A stretch of 12,949 nt of DNA from Deltaproteobacteria bacterium (GCA_016932235.1 JAFGDF010000184.1:1-12949); one strand, 5' to 3'. Shown: positions 1 through 9,600, counted from the first letter of the stretch. A program made the numbers and translations. The notes: generated by a model not told the origin, from the letters alone.

Positions 1-1547
1 AGCATTCTATGGAGGATTTTTCCTGTTGCGGTCCGGGGCATTTCATCATCACTTATAAAATCAATGCTTTTGGGCCTTTTATAACCTGCTATTCTACCCC
101 GCGTGGAATCGATGATCTCCTTTGACAATTCCTGGGAAGGTTCATAACCGTCATGTAGAACCACGATCGATTTTACTGCTTCACCCCATTTTTCATCGGG
201 TATGCCGATAACAGCCACGTCCTTGACCGCCCTGTGTGCGCCTATAACCGATTCCACTTCCGAAGGATAGACATTTTCACCTCCCGTGATGATCATATTA
301 GCCTTCCGGTCTACCAGTGTATAATATCCATCTTCATCACGCATGACCATGTCTCCTGCAGATGACCATTCTCCAAAGAAGGCGTCTTTTGTCTTCTCGG
401 ATTCTTTCAAATATTCTTTAAAAAGCATCGGGGTACGGAAAAAGAGCTCCCCAACCTGACCATCCGGCACCTCGTTCCTGTTTTCGTCAAGTATCTTAAT
501 GCGGTCAATGCCAAAAATCTCTTTGCCTATGGAACCCAGCTTTTTGAATTGGTCTTCCGGTCTCAGTAGGGTTACCAGCCCGCTTTCGGTGCTTCCATAG
601 GCCTCCCAGAGTTCGCTGTTTTTAAAGTAATCCATTATCGCAAGTTTAAGATCTTTTCTCGCCGGGGCCGACGAAATAAGCAGTTGGCGAATGGAGCTTA
701 CATCAATGCTGTTTTTTACCTCGTCCGGCAGGGCCAGCAGCATAATATAGTGGGTAGGCACAAGGGATGTATAGGTAATCTTGTATTTCTCGATTGTCTT
801 TAACAGATCCTCAGGATCAAAACTTACCATGTTGTAAACAAAGACCGGTGCGCTTACCAGGGTATAGGCAAATGAATAGAAGATTGAGTTTACATGGCAC
901 ATGGGCATGACCAGCATAACCTTGTCTGTCGGGCGCACACCCACATTTAAGTCACTGACATAGTAATGGGCCATATTATTCTCATGGGTTCTCACAACCC
1001 CTTTGGGACGTCCGGTGGTTCCTGAAGTGTACATTATCGTCCATGTATCACAGCCGTCTACCATGATATCCGGTTCATCGGGAGATGAACCGGCCAGCCA
1101 TTCCTCATAACCGATATATCCTTCAGGGACAGGCCCGTCTCCGAGATATACATAGGCGTGATCCGGAATCGGAAGTTTTGCCCTGATATTGTTTATAAGA
1201 TCCACAAAAGGGGCTTCCACAATAAATGCCTTGCATTCGGAATGGTCTACTATAAACTCGATTTCAGGACCGGCCAGGCGGAACATTACAGGGACTATAG
1301 CCTGTCCACCCTTGGCGCATCCGGCATAGATGTCCATCCATTCACCACGGTTATAGGCTATTACGGCGAAGGTGTCCTTGTGTTTCACTCCTATATTTGT
1401 TAAACCGTTTGCAAGACGGCACGCCCTCTCATTCCATTCTTGAAAACTGTATTCCTTATATTTATCCTGCCATCCCAGCTTGTCAGGATAATTTAGCGCA
1501 TTCATCTTCAACACGGTTCCCACATGTGTCCATTTGCTTATCGTCAT
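1..1547 (-). CDS. AMP-forming acyl-CoA ligase (ANL superfamily), C-terminal end cut by window edge
   Basis: Activates a carboxylic acid with ATP to an acyl-adenylate and transfers it to CoA; probably cytoplasmic. The frame is open from the ATG at 1547 to the window edge, giving 515 visible residues, so only a few C-terminal residues are missing. Visible ANL motifs: the P-loop-like YTSGTTGRPKG at residues 173-183, YGSTESG from 317, and DRKANMIITGGENVYPSEVE at 413-432 (hinge and start of the C-terminal domain). PRTATGKI holds the catalytic lysine at about 510. A strong GGAGG lies 9 bases before the ATG. It follows the FAD/Fe-S oxidoreductase gene by 50 bases on the same strand and is probably co-transcribed with it. 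Overall form fits medium/long-chain or aromatic acyl-CoA ligases; the substrate cannot be read from the sequence. Confidence 0.93.
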   Translation of the reverse strand, partial: MTISKWTHVGTVLKMNALNYPDKLGWQDKYKEYSFQEWNERACRLANGLTNIGVKHKDTFAVIAYNRGEWMDIYAGCAKGGQAIVPVMFRLAGPEIEFIVDHSECKAFIVEAPFVDLINNIRAKLPIPDHAYVYLGDGPVPEGYIGYEEWLAGSSPDEPDIMVDGCDTWTIMYTSGTTGRPKGVVRTHENNMAHYYVSDLNVGVRPTDKVMLVMPMCHVNSIFYSFAYTLVSAPVFVYNMVSFDPEDLLKTIEKYKITYTSLVPTHYIMLLALPDEVKNSIDVSSIRQLLISSAPARKDLKLAIMDYFKNSELWEAYGSTESGLVTLLRPEDQFKKLGSIGKEIFGIDRIKILDENRNEVPDGQVGELFFRTPMLFKEYLKESEKTKDAFFGEWSSAGDMVMRDEDGYYTLVDRKANMIITGGENVYPSEVESVIGAHRAVKDVAVIGIPDEKWGEAVKSIVVLHDGYEPSQELSKEIIDSTRGRIAGYKRPKSIDFISDDEMPRTATGKILHRM

Positions 1548-1597
1548 TTATCTATCCTCCCTGTTCGCAGATGTTTATCTTTTATGCTGACCGGTTT

Positions 1598-4198
1598 CTA
1601 CTCCATAGCCTTTGATACTATCTCCGTGATGTCCATTATACTGATCTTTCCTCTCTCATCCTTTGGTATGGCGCGGGCGCCCTTTCTCAGATTATCCTTG
1701 CACGCGGCGCAACCTGAGACAATGATCTCCGCACCCACCTCAAGAGCGTCACGCACCCTCTCGGCGGCCATTTCAACCGCTAATTCGGGATTATTTGCCA
1801 GGACATTGCCGCCGCCTCCACAGCACCTTGCCTGGAGCCTGTTTCTTGCCATTTCAACAAATTCCAGGCCCGGAATGGATTTAAGGATATCCCTTGGTTC
1901 TTCGAATATTCTAAAGGTCCGGCCGAGATCACACGGATCATGATAAGTGACCTTTTTATTGAGATCCTTTTCCAATTTGATCCTTCCCTCTTTAATAAGT
2001 TTTAATAGATAATGCACCGAATGGTAGACCTCAAGCCCTATATCACCTATCTCCGGATAGATCTTCTTAAAGGTCTTGTAGCATCCGGCGCACGGCGTAA
2101 CCAGTTCCTTAGCGCCGATGGCCCTGATACGCTCAATGAGTTTTTCCGCGTGGGGTCTGAATTTGTCCGAGCCCATGAGATATAAGGGAAATCCGCAGCA
2201 GTTTTCTTCAGTCCCCAGGACAGTATAATCGACCCCTGCCGCGTCCATGGGCTTTATAAGGCTGGGAACCATCTTCATATCCAGATAGCTGGGTACGCAG
2301 CCCATAAAAAGGAATGTTTCGGCGCTGTCCTTAATTTCGCCTTTTTTCACCTTTTCCTTCAGGTCGGGAGGATAGATATCAATCCTCCCGTCTTTTGCGC
2401 TGGCGTATACATTCCCGGTTTTTTCGATGTTGTCCCCTAAGCCGAGTACCGGCGCCGGTGTAAATCCCGATTCATAGAGTTTCTTTCTCACTCCTTCTAT
2501 GATTTCATCTACCTTGATCTGGGCGGGACAGAAGTAGGTGCATGCCTGGCAGGTTGTGCAACTGTAGAAGGATTCCGCAAGTTCCCTGGATGGCTCAATA
2601 GATCCGTTTAAAAAATAGAAGGCAAGGGCGTTTCTGCCCCTGGCATTTTTCGATTCTCTCTGTGTGACACTGAAGGTGGGGCAGCCCAGACGGCAAAAGC
2701 CGCAATGGATACATGCCAGGACCTCATTATCAATCTCCTTCCCATAGGAGCGAACCCCTTCCGGATGATCAAGAAGGGGTTGAAATGCAAAATAGCTGTA
2801 AATGTCGGCCTTTTCTCCAGTCTTTTCAAGGGCCATTTTCCCCGGGTTTAGTATATTATCCGGATCCAGTGCCTGCTTGATTTTTCGCATGACTTCCATT
2901 GCCGGACCCAGTTCCATCTCGATGTGCGGGGCCCGGGTGAGACCGGTTCCATGTTCCGCGCTCAAGGTGCCTTTCATCTCCAGGGCCGTCTTCACAAGAT
3001 CCTCAACCGCCGGTTTCAGACGATTCCAGTCGTCCCTGCTTCTGACATCTGAAACAAAGGTGGTGTGCACGTTCCCATCACCAACATGCCCGAATGTGGC
3101 AATAAGGACATTATGCTTTTCAGCTATCTGTTGGGCCTTTCGTATGGTTTCCGGGATCTTGCTGGGAGGAACCCCGAGATCTTCGGCTATGGGTACCAGA
3201 CGGTTTCCGGGCTTTATGCGGGACAGGGTCGGGACAAGTCCACCACGGGCACGCATCATCTCATCTCTTTTGCCGGGGTCGTCTGTCCATTCAAATTCCT
3301 GAACATTATATTTCTTCATAATATTATCGATTCGTTCCATGTCCCGGACTACAACTTCTCTGGCACCATCCGCCTCCATTATCAAGAGGGCTTCTATTCG
3401 GCTTGCGTCCTTACCCAAGGCCTTTTCCACTACCTTGAGACTGAACTTATCCATAATCTCACAACCGGCCAGTTTGATGCCTGAAGTAGATACTTCCGTA
3501 ACCGCATCACATGCCGCGTTGAGGTCTGAAAAGATTGCCACTGCGAGTGCCCCATACTCAGGTTTGGGCTCGATTTTCAGGGTTGCCTCCGTAATAATGC
3601 CCAGGGTCCCCTCAGCAGCTGAAAAGAGGTGAGTCATATCATAGCCAAGGGAGGTTTTAGGGGCGATTGTACCTGTTTTGATAATCGATCCATCTGCCAG
3701 GACCACCTTAAGACCTTTTATATAATCCCTGGTAGTTCCGTATTTTACGGCCCTGTGTCCGCTCGCATTGGTCGATATCATTCCGCCGATGGAGGCAACG
3801 GCCTCACTGCCGGGATTGGGGGGGAACATGAGACCTTCCTTAGCAAGGGTGTTATTCAGGTTGAGACATATCACCCCGGGTTCGACACGGACATAAAAGT
3901 CCGCTTTATTGATCTCGATAATCTTGTTCATCAGGTGCAGGTCCAGCAAAAGGCCTCCTTTCACCGGCAGCACGGCACCTGTAACGCTCGTTCCCGATCC
4001 CCTGGCAATTACAGGTATTTTATCTCTATGCGCGAGCTTCATTATGGCGGAGACATGCTCGGTTGTTCGGGGGAACAGAACCGCATCGGGAATTCCCTGG
4101 TGGACGGACATGTCCCTTGAATTACACAGGCATTCTATTTCGTCGGAAAAAACATTCTCAGGGCCGACGATATCTATTAATTCTTTGAGTATTTTCAT
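1598..4198 (-). CDS. GlcD-GlcF-like fusion: FAD-linked 2-hydroxyacid oxidoreductase with 4Fe-4S and CCG domains
   Basis: An 866-residue flavo-iron-sulfur protein that most likely oxidises a 2-hydroxyacid (D-lactate or glycolate type) and passes electrons through Fe-S centres to another carrier. Order of parts: FAD-binding type 4 (PCMH) domain at about 35-215 with RGSGTSVTGAVLP at 66-78; FAD-oxidase C domain at about 215-460 with GHVGDGNVH at 370-378, SAEHGTGLTR at 413-422 and NPGKM at 451-455; two 4Fe-4S motifs (Cys 496/499/502/506 and 547/550/553/557); and two CCG domains (Cys 634, 667-668, 703, 706 and 756, 792-793, 830, 833). GlcD and GlcF are usually separate proteins; here they are one chain. 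No signal peptide or membrane segment is visible, so it is probably soluble, possibly partnered with an electron-transfer flavoprotein encoded elsewhere (inference). AAGGGAA lies just before the ATG. It is the first gene of a pair with the acyl-CoA ligase. Confidence 0.92.
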   Translation of the reverse strand: MKILKELIDIVGPENVFSDEIECLCNSRDMSVHQGIPDAVLFPRTTEHVSAIMKLAHRDKIPVIARGSGTSVTGAVLPVKGGLLLDLHLMNKIIEINKADFYVRVEPGVICLNLNNTLAKEGLMFPPNPGSEAVASIGGMISTNASGHRAVKYGTTRDYIKGLKVVLADGSIIKTGTIAPKTSLGYDMTHLFSAAEGTLGIITEATLKIEPKPEYGALAVAIFSDLNAACDAVTEVSTSGIKLAGCEIMDKFSLKVVEKALGKDASRIEALLIMEADGAREVVVRDMERIDNIMKKYNVQEFEWTDDPGKRDEMMRARGGLVPTLSRIKPGNRLVPIAEDLGVPPSKIPETIRKAQQIAEKHNVLIATFGHVGDGNVHTTFVSDVRSRDDWNRLKPAVEDLVKTALEMKGTLSAEHGTGLTRAPHIEMELGPAMEVMRKIKQALDPDNILNPGKMALEKTGEKADIYSYFAFQPLLDHPEGVRSYGKEIDNEVLACIHCGFCRLGCPTFSVTQRESKNARGRNALAFYFLNGSIEPSRELAESFYSCTTCQACTYFCPAQIKVDEIIEGVRKKLYESGFTPAPVLGLGDNIEKTGNVYASAKDGRIDIYPPDLKEKVKKGEIKDSAETFLFMGCVPSYLDMKMVPSLIKPMDAAGVDYTVLGTEENCCGFPLYLMGSDKFRPHAEKLIERIRAIGAKELVTPCAGCYKTFKKIYPEIGDIGLEVYHSVHYLLKLIKEGRIKLEKDLNKKVTYHDPCDLGRTFRIFEEPRDILKSIPGLEFVEMARNRLQARCCGGGGNVLANNPELAVEMAAERVRDALEVGAEIIVSGCAACKDNLRKGARAIPKDERGKISIMDITEIVSKAME

Positions 4199-4461
4199 AA
4201 GTCACATTCCCTTCTATTAATCATATAACGGACTGTTTTTAGGGCGGGATAAAGCATTAAATAAATTGTTGAATATTTATTTAGAATATGTTTATTTTTT
4301 CAGCGTTGTTCAGATTAAGGATATCTCTGGTACAAAATTGTTATGTAATCGTAATGGATAGAAGCTCTTTTTGTCAAGTTGAAACTGGGAGTTCCTGTCC
4401 ATATCGAGCTGGAGAATTTCATTAAAAACCGGCCGCATTATTCAGGGGAGTGTTTTATTTG
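4199..4461. promoter_or_regulatory. Divergent AT-rich intergenic region with an 8-bp-arm palindrome
   Basis: This region lies between the divergent oxidoreductase and UbiE-family genes, so it should hold both promoters. It is clearly AT-rich. A palindrome with perfect 8-base arms (AAATAAAT at 4259-4266, ATTTATTT at 4275-4282, 8-base spacer) could be an operator, but such AT arms also arise by chance. I could not find a well-spaced -35/-10 pair on either strand. GGGGAG at 4445-4450 is the ribosome binding site of the plus-strand gene. No open frame of note was seen. Confidence 0.4.
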
Positions 4462-5196
4462 ATGAGAAATGAGAACAATGAACAGAATGGTTTTGCTGAC
4501 GTTCATGATATATTCACTCGAGTTTCAGATAAATATGATTTTATGAACCGTCTGATGACTTTTGGAAAAGATTCATCATGGCGAAGGTTCCTTGTGAGCA
4601 AGGCAGGACTTCCTATGGGAGGCATGATTCTTGATGCAGGGATAGGTACCGGTGGAATTGCCATAGAGGCATTAAGAAAAGATCCGACACTGCATATAGC
4701 CGGCATAGACCTTACGATGGAGATGATGCGGGCAGGGATGAAGCGTCCGGGCATGGAAAGGGTAGGGTGGTGCAGGGCCGATGCCCTGCGATTACCTTTT
4801 AGCGATGGAATCTTTGATGCGGTTGTTTCCGGATTTCTCATAAGGAATGTAGCCAACAGGCTACTGGCCTTTAGTGAGCAGGTGCGCGTAATCCGGCCGG
4901 GGGGCCGTGTGGTCTGCCTGGATACAACTCCTGTTCCCAGGAATATCCTAACTCCTTTCATTTTGTTTTATTTAAAAGTATGGATACCATGTCTGGGAAG
5001 ACTCATAACAGGTGAAAAAGATGCCTATCATTACCTGAGTGGTTCGACAATGAGTTTTATGGGGCCTGATAAACTGGCGGGCCTGATGAAAGAGGCGGGG
5101 TTGATAAATGTCGGATTCAAGAGATTTATGTTCGGTACGATAGCAGTGCATTGGGGTGAAAAACCAGTTTTGAATGATATCAGAGATAGTTTTTGA
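4462..5196 (+). CDS. ubiE: UbiE/COQ5-family quinone C-methyltransferase
   Basis: A class I SAM-dependent methyltransferase of the UbiE/MenG type, expected to methylate demethylmenaquinone (or a ubiquinone precursor) in quinone synthesis. Seen, numbering from the ATG at 4462 (244 aa): family N-terminal motif YDFMNRL near 25-31 followed by a conserved W, SAM-binding motif ILDAGIGTGG at 56-65, acidic post-I strand AGIDL near 80-84, RVIRPGG near 142-148, and AYHYLSGS near 188-195. The length fits the family. A GTG at 4450 is in frame, but it overlaps the ribosome binding site GGGGAG (4445-4450), which is 11 bases before the ATG, so the ATG is preferred. The second UbiE signature is slightly diverged (LDTTPV where an acidic-x-Ser is usual), so a relative acting on another substrate is possible. 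Confidence 0.85.
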   Translation: MRNENNEQNGFADVHDIFTRVSDKYDFMNRLMTFGKDSSWRRFLVSKAGLPMGGMILDAGIGTGGIAIEALRKDPTLHIAGIDLTMEMMRAGMKRPGMERVGWCRADALRLPFSDGIFDAVVSGFLIRNVANRLLAFSEQVRVIRPGGRVVCLDTTPVPRNILTPFILFYLKVWIPCLGRLITGEKDAYHYLSGSTMSFMGPDKLAGLMKEAGLINVGFKRFMFGTIAVHWGEKPVLNDIRDSF

Positions 5197-5285
5197 TCAC
5201 TATCTTTTCGAGGTACAGTCTCGGTTCTCTTTCTGCGGGCGACAATCAACCCGTATAGGGCACAGCTCAGGTATGAGATGCTCGC

Positions 5286-5551
5286 GAGGGCTGTGGCATA
5301 AGGACCCTGTGCAATCACGTGCCTGACAGCCACGCCCCTCTCTGCCTGCTCAAGCGCAAAATGACGGAGATCGGCAAGGATGGGGGACAGTTTCTGTTTA
5401 TGATAGGGCCGCCGGGCCGCCTTCCAGGAATTTTCCACAACCAGGATGCCAAGCCCCCCGGATCCTCCCGGGAGAGCGGTCCTATTCTGTCTGTTATATG
5501 ATCATAGGGGACAAAAAGCCGCCTGTGCTGCTCTCTGGCCTCACTCGTATC
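5286..5551 (-). pseudogene. Remnant of deoxyribodipyrimidine photolyase-related (DPRP family) gene, N-terminal part, frameshifted
   Basis: Two adjoining minus-strand frames together read as the N-terminus of a photolyase-related protein. The first (about 5551 to 5460) reads RRLFVPYD then ITDRIGPLSREDPGG; the second (about 5453 to 5286) reads LGILVVENSWKAARRPYHKQ, then LADLRHFALEQAERGVAVRH and GPYATAL. The switch falls at the six-C run 5454-5459; one extra base there would restore a single frame, so a one-base loss is the simplest event. No start codon exists in the upstream frame before a stop at 5552-5554. Family resemblance ends near 5286, after about 85 codons of a family of roughly 500 residues, and the next gene starts nearby. 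The identification rests on my recollection of the family's conserved N-terminus (FVPYD, RRPYHKQKL, RHFALEQA), not on a search. It faces the DUF523-DUF1722 gene, a common partner of photolyase genes. Confidence 0.7.
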
Positions 5552-5592
5552 TTAACCGGCTCATTCATGTAATAACCCATAATGAATCTCCC

Positions 5593-5630
5593 GGGTGGAA
5601 TGCAGCACATTTGTAATTGCCAATCCACCC
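5593..5630. repeat. Inverted repeat GGGTGGA/TCCACCC upstream of DUF523-DUF1722 gene
   Basis: Perfect 7-base arms at 5593-5599 and 5624-5630 with a 24-base spacer lie 36 bases before the start codon at 5666, in the space between the divergent photolyase remnant and the intact gene. It could be an operator for the former divergent pair or a leader hairpin. No clear promoter elements were found beside it. Confidence 0.35.
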
Positions 5631-5665
5631 TGTTTATGTTAACTTAAATTTAAGGAAGGATTTTT

Positions 5666-6616
5666 ATGACAGAACGGATCAGACTTGGAGTAAGCACCTG
5701 TCTCCTGGGAGAAAATGTCCGTTTTGATGGCGGACACAAGCACGATCGATTCATCACTGACACCCTGGGGCAGTACTTGGATTTTGTTCCTGTGTGCCCT
5801 GAGGTGGAATGTGGGTTGGGGATACCCCGGGAGTCCATGCGGCTTGTGGGTGATCCTGAGGCTCCCCGTCTTGTCACGGTCCGCACCCATGTGGATCATA
5901 CGGACCGCATGCTCTCATGGGCAAGAAAACGCGTCAAAGAGCTCGATAAAGAGGACCTTTGCGGGTTTATTTTTAAAAGCGACTCCCCGAGCAGCGGCAT
6001 GGAGCGTGTCAAAGTCTACAATGAAAAGGGCATGCCTGAAAAGAAGGGCGTCGGCCTTTTTGCCGGGGTATTCATGACACATTTCCATCTTATTCCGGTG
6101 GAAGAGGAAGGCCGTCTCCACGATCCAAGGCTGAGGGAGAATTTTATCGAACGTATCTTCACCCTGAAGCGATGGCGCCGGCTTTGTGCCCGGAAGAAGG
6201 GCCTGGGAGACCTCGTAGACTTTCACACCCGGAACAAGCTCCTGGTCCTTAGCCACAGCGAAAAGCATTACAGGGCAATGGGGAAGCTTGTGGCGGATGG
6301 CAGGAGGGTGCCCAATCAATCCCTTTATGGTCAATACGAAACCATGCTGATGGAGGCCCTGAGTCTAAAGACGACCGTTAAAAAAAATGCCAACGTTCTT
6401 TACCATCTCATGGGATATTTTAAGAATGACCTCTCTGCCGATGAAAAACAGGAACTCCTGGAGATCTTCCAGCAATACCAATCCGGCCATATTCCCCTCA
6501 TCGTACCTGTGACCCTTATCAATCACTATGTCAGGAAATACCGGCAGCCTTACCTCGTAGAACAGACCTATCTTAACCCACACCCTGTTAATCTCCAATT
6601 GCGGAATCATGTTTAG
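5666..6616 (+). CDS. DUF523-DUF1722 fusion protein (TudS-like desulfurase domain plus YbgA-like domain)
   Basis: A 316-residue two-domain protein. Residues about 5-145 are DUF523: CLLGENVRFDGGHK at 12-25, CPEVECGLGIPRE at 44-56, and CGFIFKSDSPSSG at 99-111. Family knowledge: this domain is related to the thiouracil desulfurase TudS, which holds a 4Fe-4S cluster on conserved cysteines; C12, C44, C49 and C99 are candidates here. Residues about 188-304 are DUF1722 (YbgA), recognised by SHSEKHYRAMGKLVA, VLYHLMGYFK and the GHIPLIVPVTLINHYVR segment. AAGGAAGG sits just before the ATG, which supports the start. In E. coli, ybgA lies next to the photolyase gene phr, and here the neighbouring divergent gene is a photolyase-family remnant. 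The exact role is unknown; thio-base removal or a link to nucleic-acid damage are inferences. Confidence 0.88.
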   Translation: MTERIRLGVSTCLLGENVRFDGGHKHDRFITDTLGQYLDFVPVCPEVECGLGIPRESMRLVGDPEAPRLVTVRTHVDHTDRMLSWARKRVKELDKEDLCGFIFKSDSPSSGMERVKVYNEKGMPEKKGVGLFAGVFMTHFHLIPVEEEGRLHDPRLRENFIERIFTLKRWRRLCARKKGLGDLVDFHTRNKLLVLSHSEKHYRAMGKLVADGRRVPNQSLYGQYETMLMEALSLKTTVKKNANVLYHLMGYFKNDLSADEKQELLEIFQQYQSGHIPLIVPVTLINHYVRKYRQPYLVEQTYLNPHPVNLQLRNHV

Positions 6617-6641
6617 GACCTGTAAATTTAATTATTAAAGA

Positions 6642-6684
6642 GCGTACCATTATTCCACTTGCTGCGTGTTATTGAATGGTGCGC
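6642..6684. terminator. Candidate bidirectional terminator hairpin between convergent genes
   Basis: GCGTACCATT (6642-6651) pairs with AATGGTGCGC (6675-6684) over 10 positions, with one U-G wobble in the plus-strand RNA and a 23-base loop. It fills most of the 69-base gap between the convergent DUF523-DUF1722 and dockerin-protein genes. On the minus strand it is followed by a moderately T-rich stretch; on the plus strand there is no T-run. The long loop makes it a weak call. Confidence 0.35.
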
Positions 6685-6685
6685 A

Positions 6686-9600
6686 TCAATCCCGCATCTG
6701 GGCGATTTCATGCAGGAGGTGGACAGCCTCTTCCAATCCGATCCGGCTGTCCTGGCTGATATCCGCGGCCATGCGGACCGTTTCCCCCGCGGTCGGCTGT
6801 CCGTTGATGATCTTGAGGATCAGGATCACATCGGCCAGCGTCAGCGTTCCATCGGCATTGACGTCGCTCAAGAGGGGCGCGACAATGGACAGGGTGACGC
6901 GGTCTTTGCCCAGGGCAAAGAGCGACCCCTTGTAGCGAATCGCAACGTCCACCGAGACTGTCTGCCCGGCCAGATCCGAAGCAATCGACCAGAGGTTTTC
7001 CGAGGACCAGACCCCGTCGGCTCCCTTGACGAATCCGGTCACTTCTGCCGCGAGACCCTCCACTCCAGCGGTCAGGCTCCAGAGACATTCGTAGTCGCTC
7101 AAATCCCCTTCGGTGGGCACGTTCAAACGCAGCGCGAAGGGCTCTCCAGCCGCGGCCTTGCGGAACTGCAGTCCCTCGAGGGAAAGGCGGTCCACATAGA
7201 CCTGGATGGCATTACCGCTGCGGACGCAGCCCCGGTCGTTGTCCACATAGACCTGGGTTGAATAGGCCCAGGAGTTGGAATAGAGGGCGGTCACCCCGAT
7301 GCCTATCGGTTTGATGAAATGGAAATAATCCTGTGTGGCAGAGTCCGCCCTGGAGGAGGCCTGAAGAATCCCTGGGACGTGCATGAGGTTCGTGTATCGG
7401 TGGAACAGTCCCACCGTATCCATGTAGTCGGTGCTTCGGTAGACGTCCTTGGTCACGGTGCCGTTGAGGACGTCGGAGAAATAGCCCGCGGGAAAGACCT
7501 CCACATTAGGTTGGTAGAGGGTCCGGCTGAGAAAGAGATGCAGCTCGTTGAGGAGGCGGGGCTCCTCGGGCAGGCTGGGATCTTCGCCGGGAAAACCGAC
7601 GAACAGGGATACCTGGCTGAGCTTGGCCGGCGCAACCTGGACACCGGGGACCACTCCCGTAAAGACCGGGGTCGCGCTTCCCGAGGGGCGGATCTTCACC
7701 ATCATGTAGAAGCTCGTTCCCGGCTTCGTTCCAACAGGCACCTTGAGCCGGTTGGTCGACACGTCGCCGACAAAGGCCGTGACAGGGTATTCCACCTCGG
7801 GGTAGAGCGTGAGCCCCGGATACCGCAGCCACTGGCACTCGTAGCCCGACAGGTCGCCGGGTCCCTCGACATCGACCCGCAGTTCAAGCGTGTCGCCTGC
7901 GTTGACTTTAACCCCGCCCCGGAGAATGACCGCCCCCTCGTCGGTGAATTCCATAGGAACTCCTTCCAGGGAGACGTTCCCGGCGTAGATTCGTACCCGG
8001 TTCGACTTCACCGTCAGCGAACGAGCGGCCAGGACATCGGCCGGGTCGTCCACCGTAGAGGAGTGGATCTCGTTGCCCAGGTCGTTAACAATTGAGAAGA
8101 CGACTTCGCATTCCCCCGGCTCGCCGGCCAGGAGATTGAAGGTGCCGAAGCCGTAGTGGGGGTGGGTGATGCGGGCGTCCTCAACACCTATGACGGCCTC
8201 GTTTGAGCTCGTCACCCTCAGGTTGCCCTCTTCCGGGTTCACCTGGTAGGCCGTGCCCTTGGAAAAATCGTATTTCACGCTAACCTGCGTAGAATCTGAA
8301 GCGGTGTCCCACTCCGTGGAGGGGGTGAAGAGGCGGACGACCGACGGCGTCAGGGTGATACCCTGGTATTCATGGACTGTGCTGGAGAATTTCCTCTCCA
8401 GGGTGCCCTCCTGGAGAGTGACATCGGATGTCGGGTAATCCACCCCGAGCGAATAGCTGAAGGACGGGTAGCCGGCTGTCGAGGCCGTAAATGAACCATA
8501 GCCGCCTTTCAGACCCGTGACCGCCTCTGGCGCGGCCGATAGGATTCCCTGGGGGTCGCCCGCCGTGTCGAACTGGAAATGCGGGCCCCCCTCGGCGAAT
8601 TGGTAATAAGTTCTCAGAACGGTCTTCCCGTCGACCTCTTCCTCACGCTCCACAACGTTCTTGACCACCGTACGGCACTGCAGCCGGGGATCGACGCCCC
8701 GGGGAAAGCGGCGGACGGCCTCCGTGACCGCATCGGCGCTCAGGTCCGTGGTTTCCGGCCGGGACGTGATGGTTTGGTATGGGGTTCCCGCTGTCGGCTG
8801 CGCAGCCTTCCAGGCGGTCAGTTTGTCCAGCATGGCCTGCCGGAAGTCCATTGCCTGCTGAAGGAACTCGGAAGCGTCATCGCGAAGCTGCGTCGCCGTG
8901 GCAACCCGATCGTGGTCCGCTACAAGATCGTCAAACCGCTGTAATGCCCCTTCACGGGTCAGGACCGGCTCGCCGGACGGGATCCCGGTTTTGAGCGTCC
9001 CGATCAGGGTCCACAGGGGCGGCGCGGTGCCGTCGAGGTTTGAGAGCGTTTCCTTTTCGGTATCGTCCCCAATATCGGCAACGATATAGCGCACGTAATT
9101 CAGCGCCCTCTGGGCCGCGGCAACCTTGTCCGCAGCCTCGCGCAGGAGGGGCACATGGGCCTGCAGGGTCGCCAGAGTCTCTTTCGCCGCCACGACGAGC
9201 CCCGCCATCCAGGTGCTGTAGTCCTCCTCCAGCCGGTCCCGGGGGACGGTCACCTCGAAAAGGGCCCGGTACCGAAACTTGGTGTAGGACAGGATGCGGT
9301 CAAACTGGCCGGCGAACTCCCCCTCCTTGCCCACGCCCTTTTCCAGGGCCTCGACCAGGCCTTTTACAAAGAGGCTGAAACCCTTGCCGGGGTCTGTCTC
9401 GGCGTTCCCGGTCGGGCAGAAGGAATCGATTTCCTGCGCCTTGCGTTTCAGCCAGGCCTGCCTGCGGGCCACGGTCTTAGCAGCGCTTGCAGCCAGGGCA
9501 TCCTGGCGCTGCTTTCGAAGCAGCTCCTGTACGACCTCCTCACCGCCGTTGTAGAGGGCGAAATCGAGGTCGCCCTCCTTCACCGCAAGGAGGCAGGTCT

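Noticed and set aside
4329..4345. Possible sigma-54 promoter (TGGTAC followed by TTGTT)
   Set aside because: The spacing between the GG and the second element is one base short and the conserved GC of the -12 element is absent.
4450..4461. GTG start for the UbiE-family gene
   Set aside because: The GTG overlaps the only good ribosome binding site; the in-frame ATG at 4462 is properly spaced from it.
5031..5438. A 135-residue minus-strand open frame as an intact gene
   Set aside because: Its 3' part runs antisense into the ubiE-family gene, and its family-like part begins mid-protein with the true N-terminus in another frame, so it is a remnant.
5552..5568. ATG at 5568 (minus strand) as the start of the photolyase-related gene
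   Set aside because: It is out of frame with the RRLFVPYD segment, and a TAA precedes that segment in its own frame.
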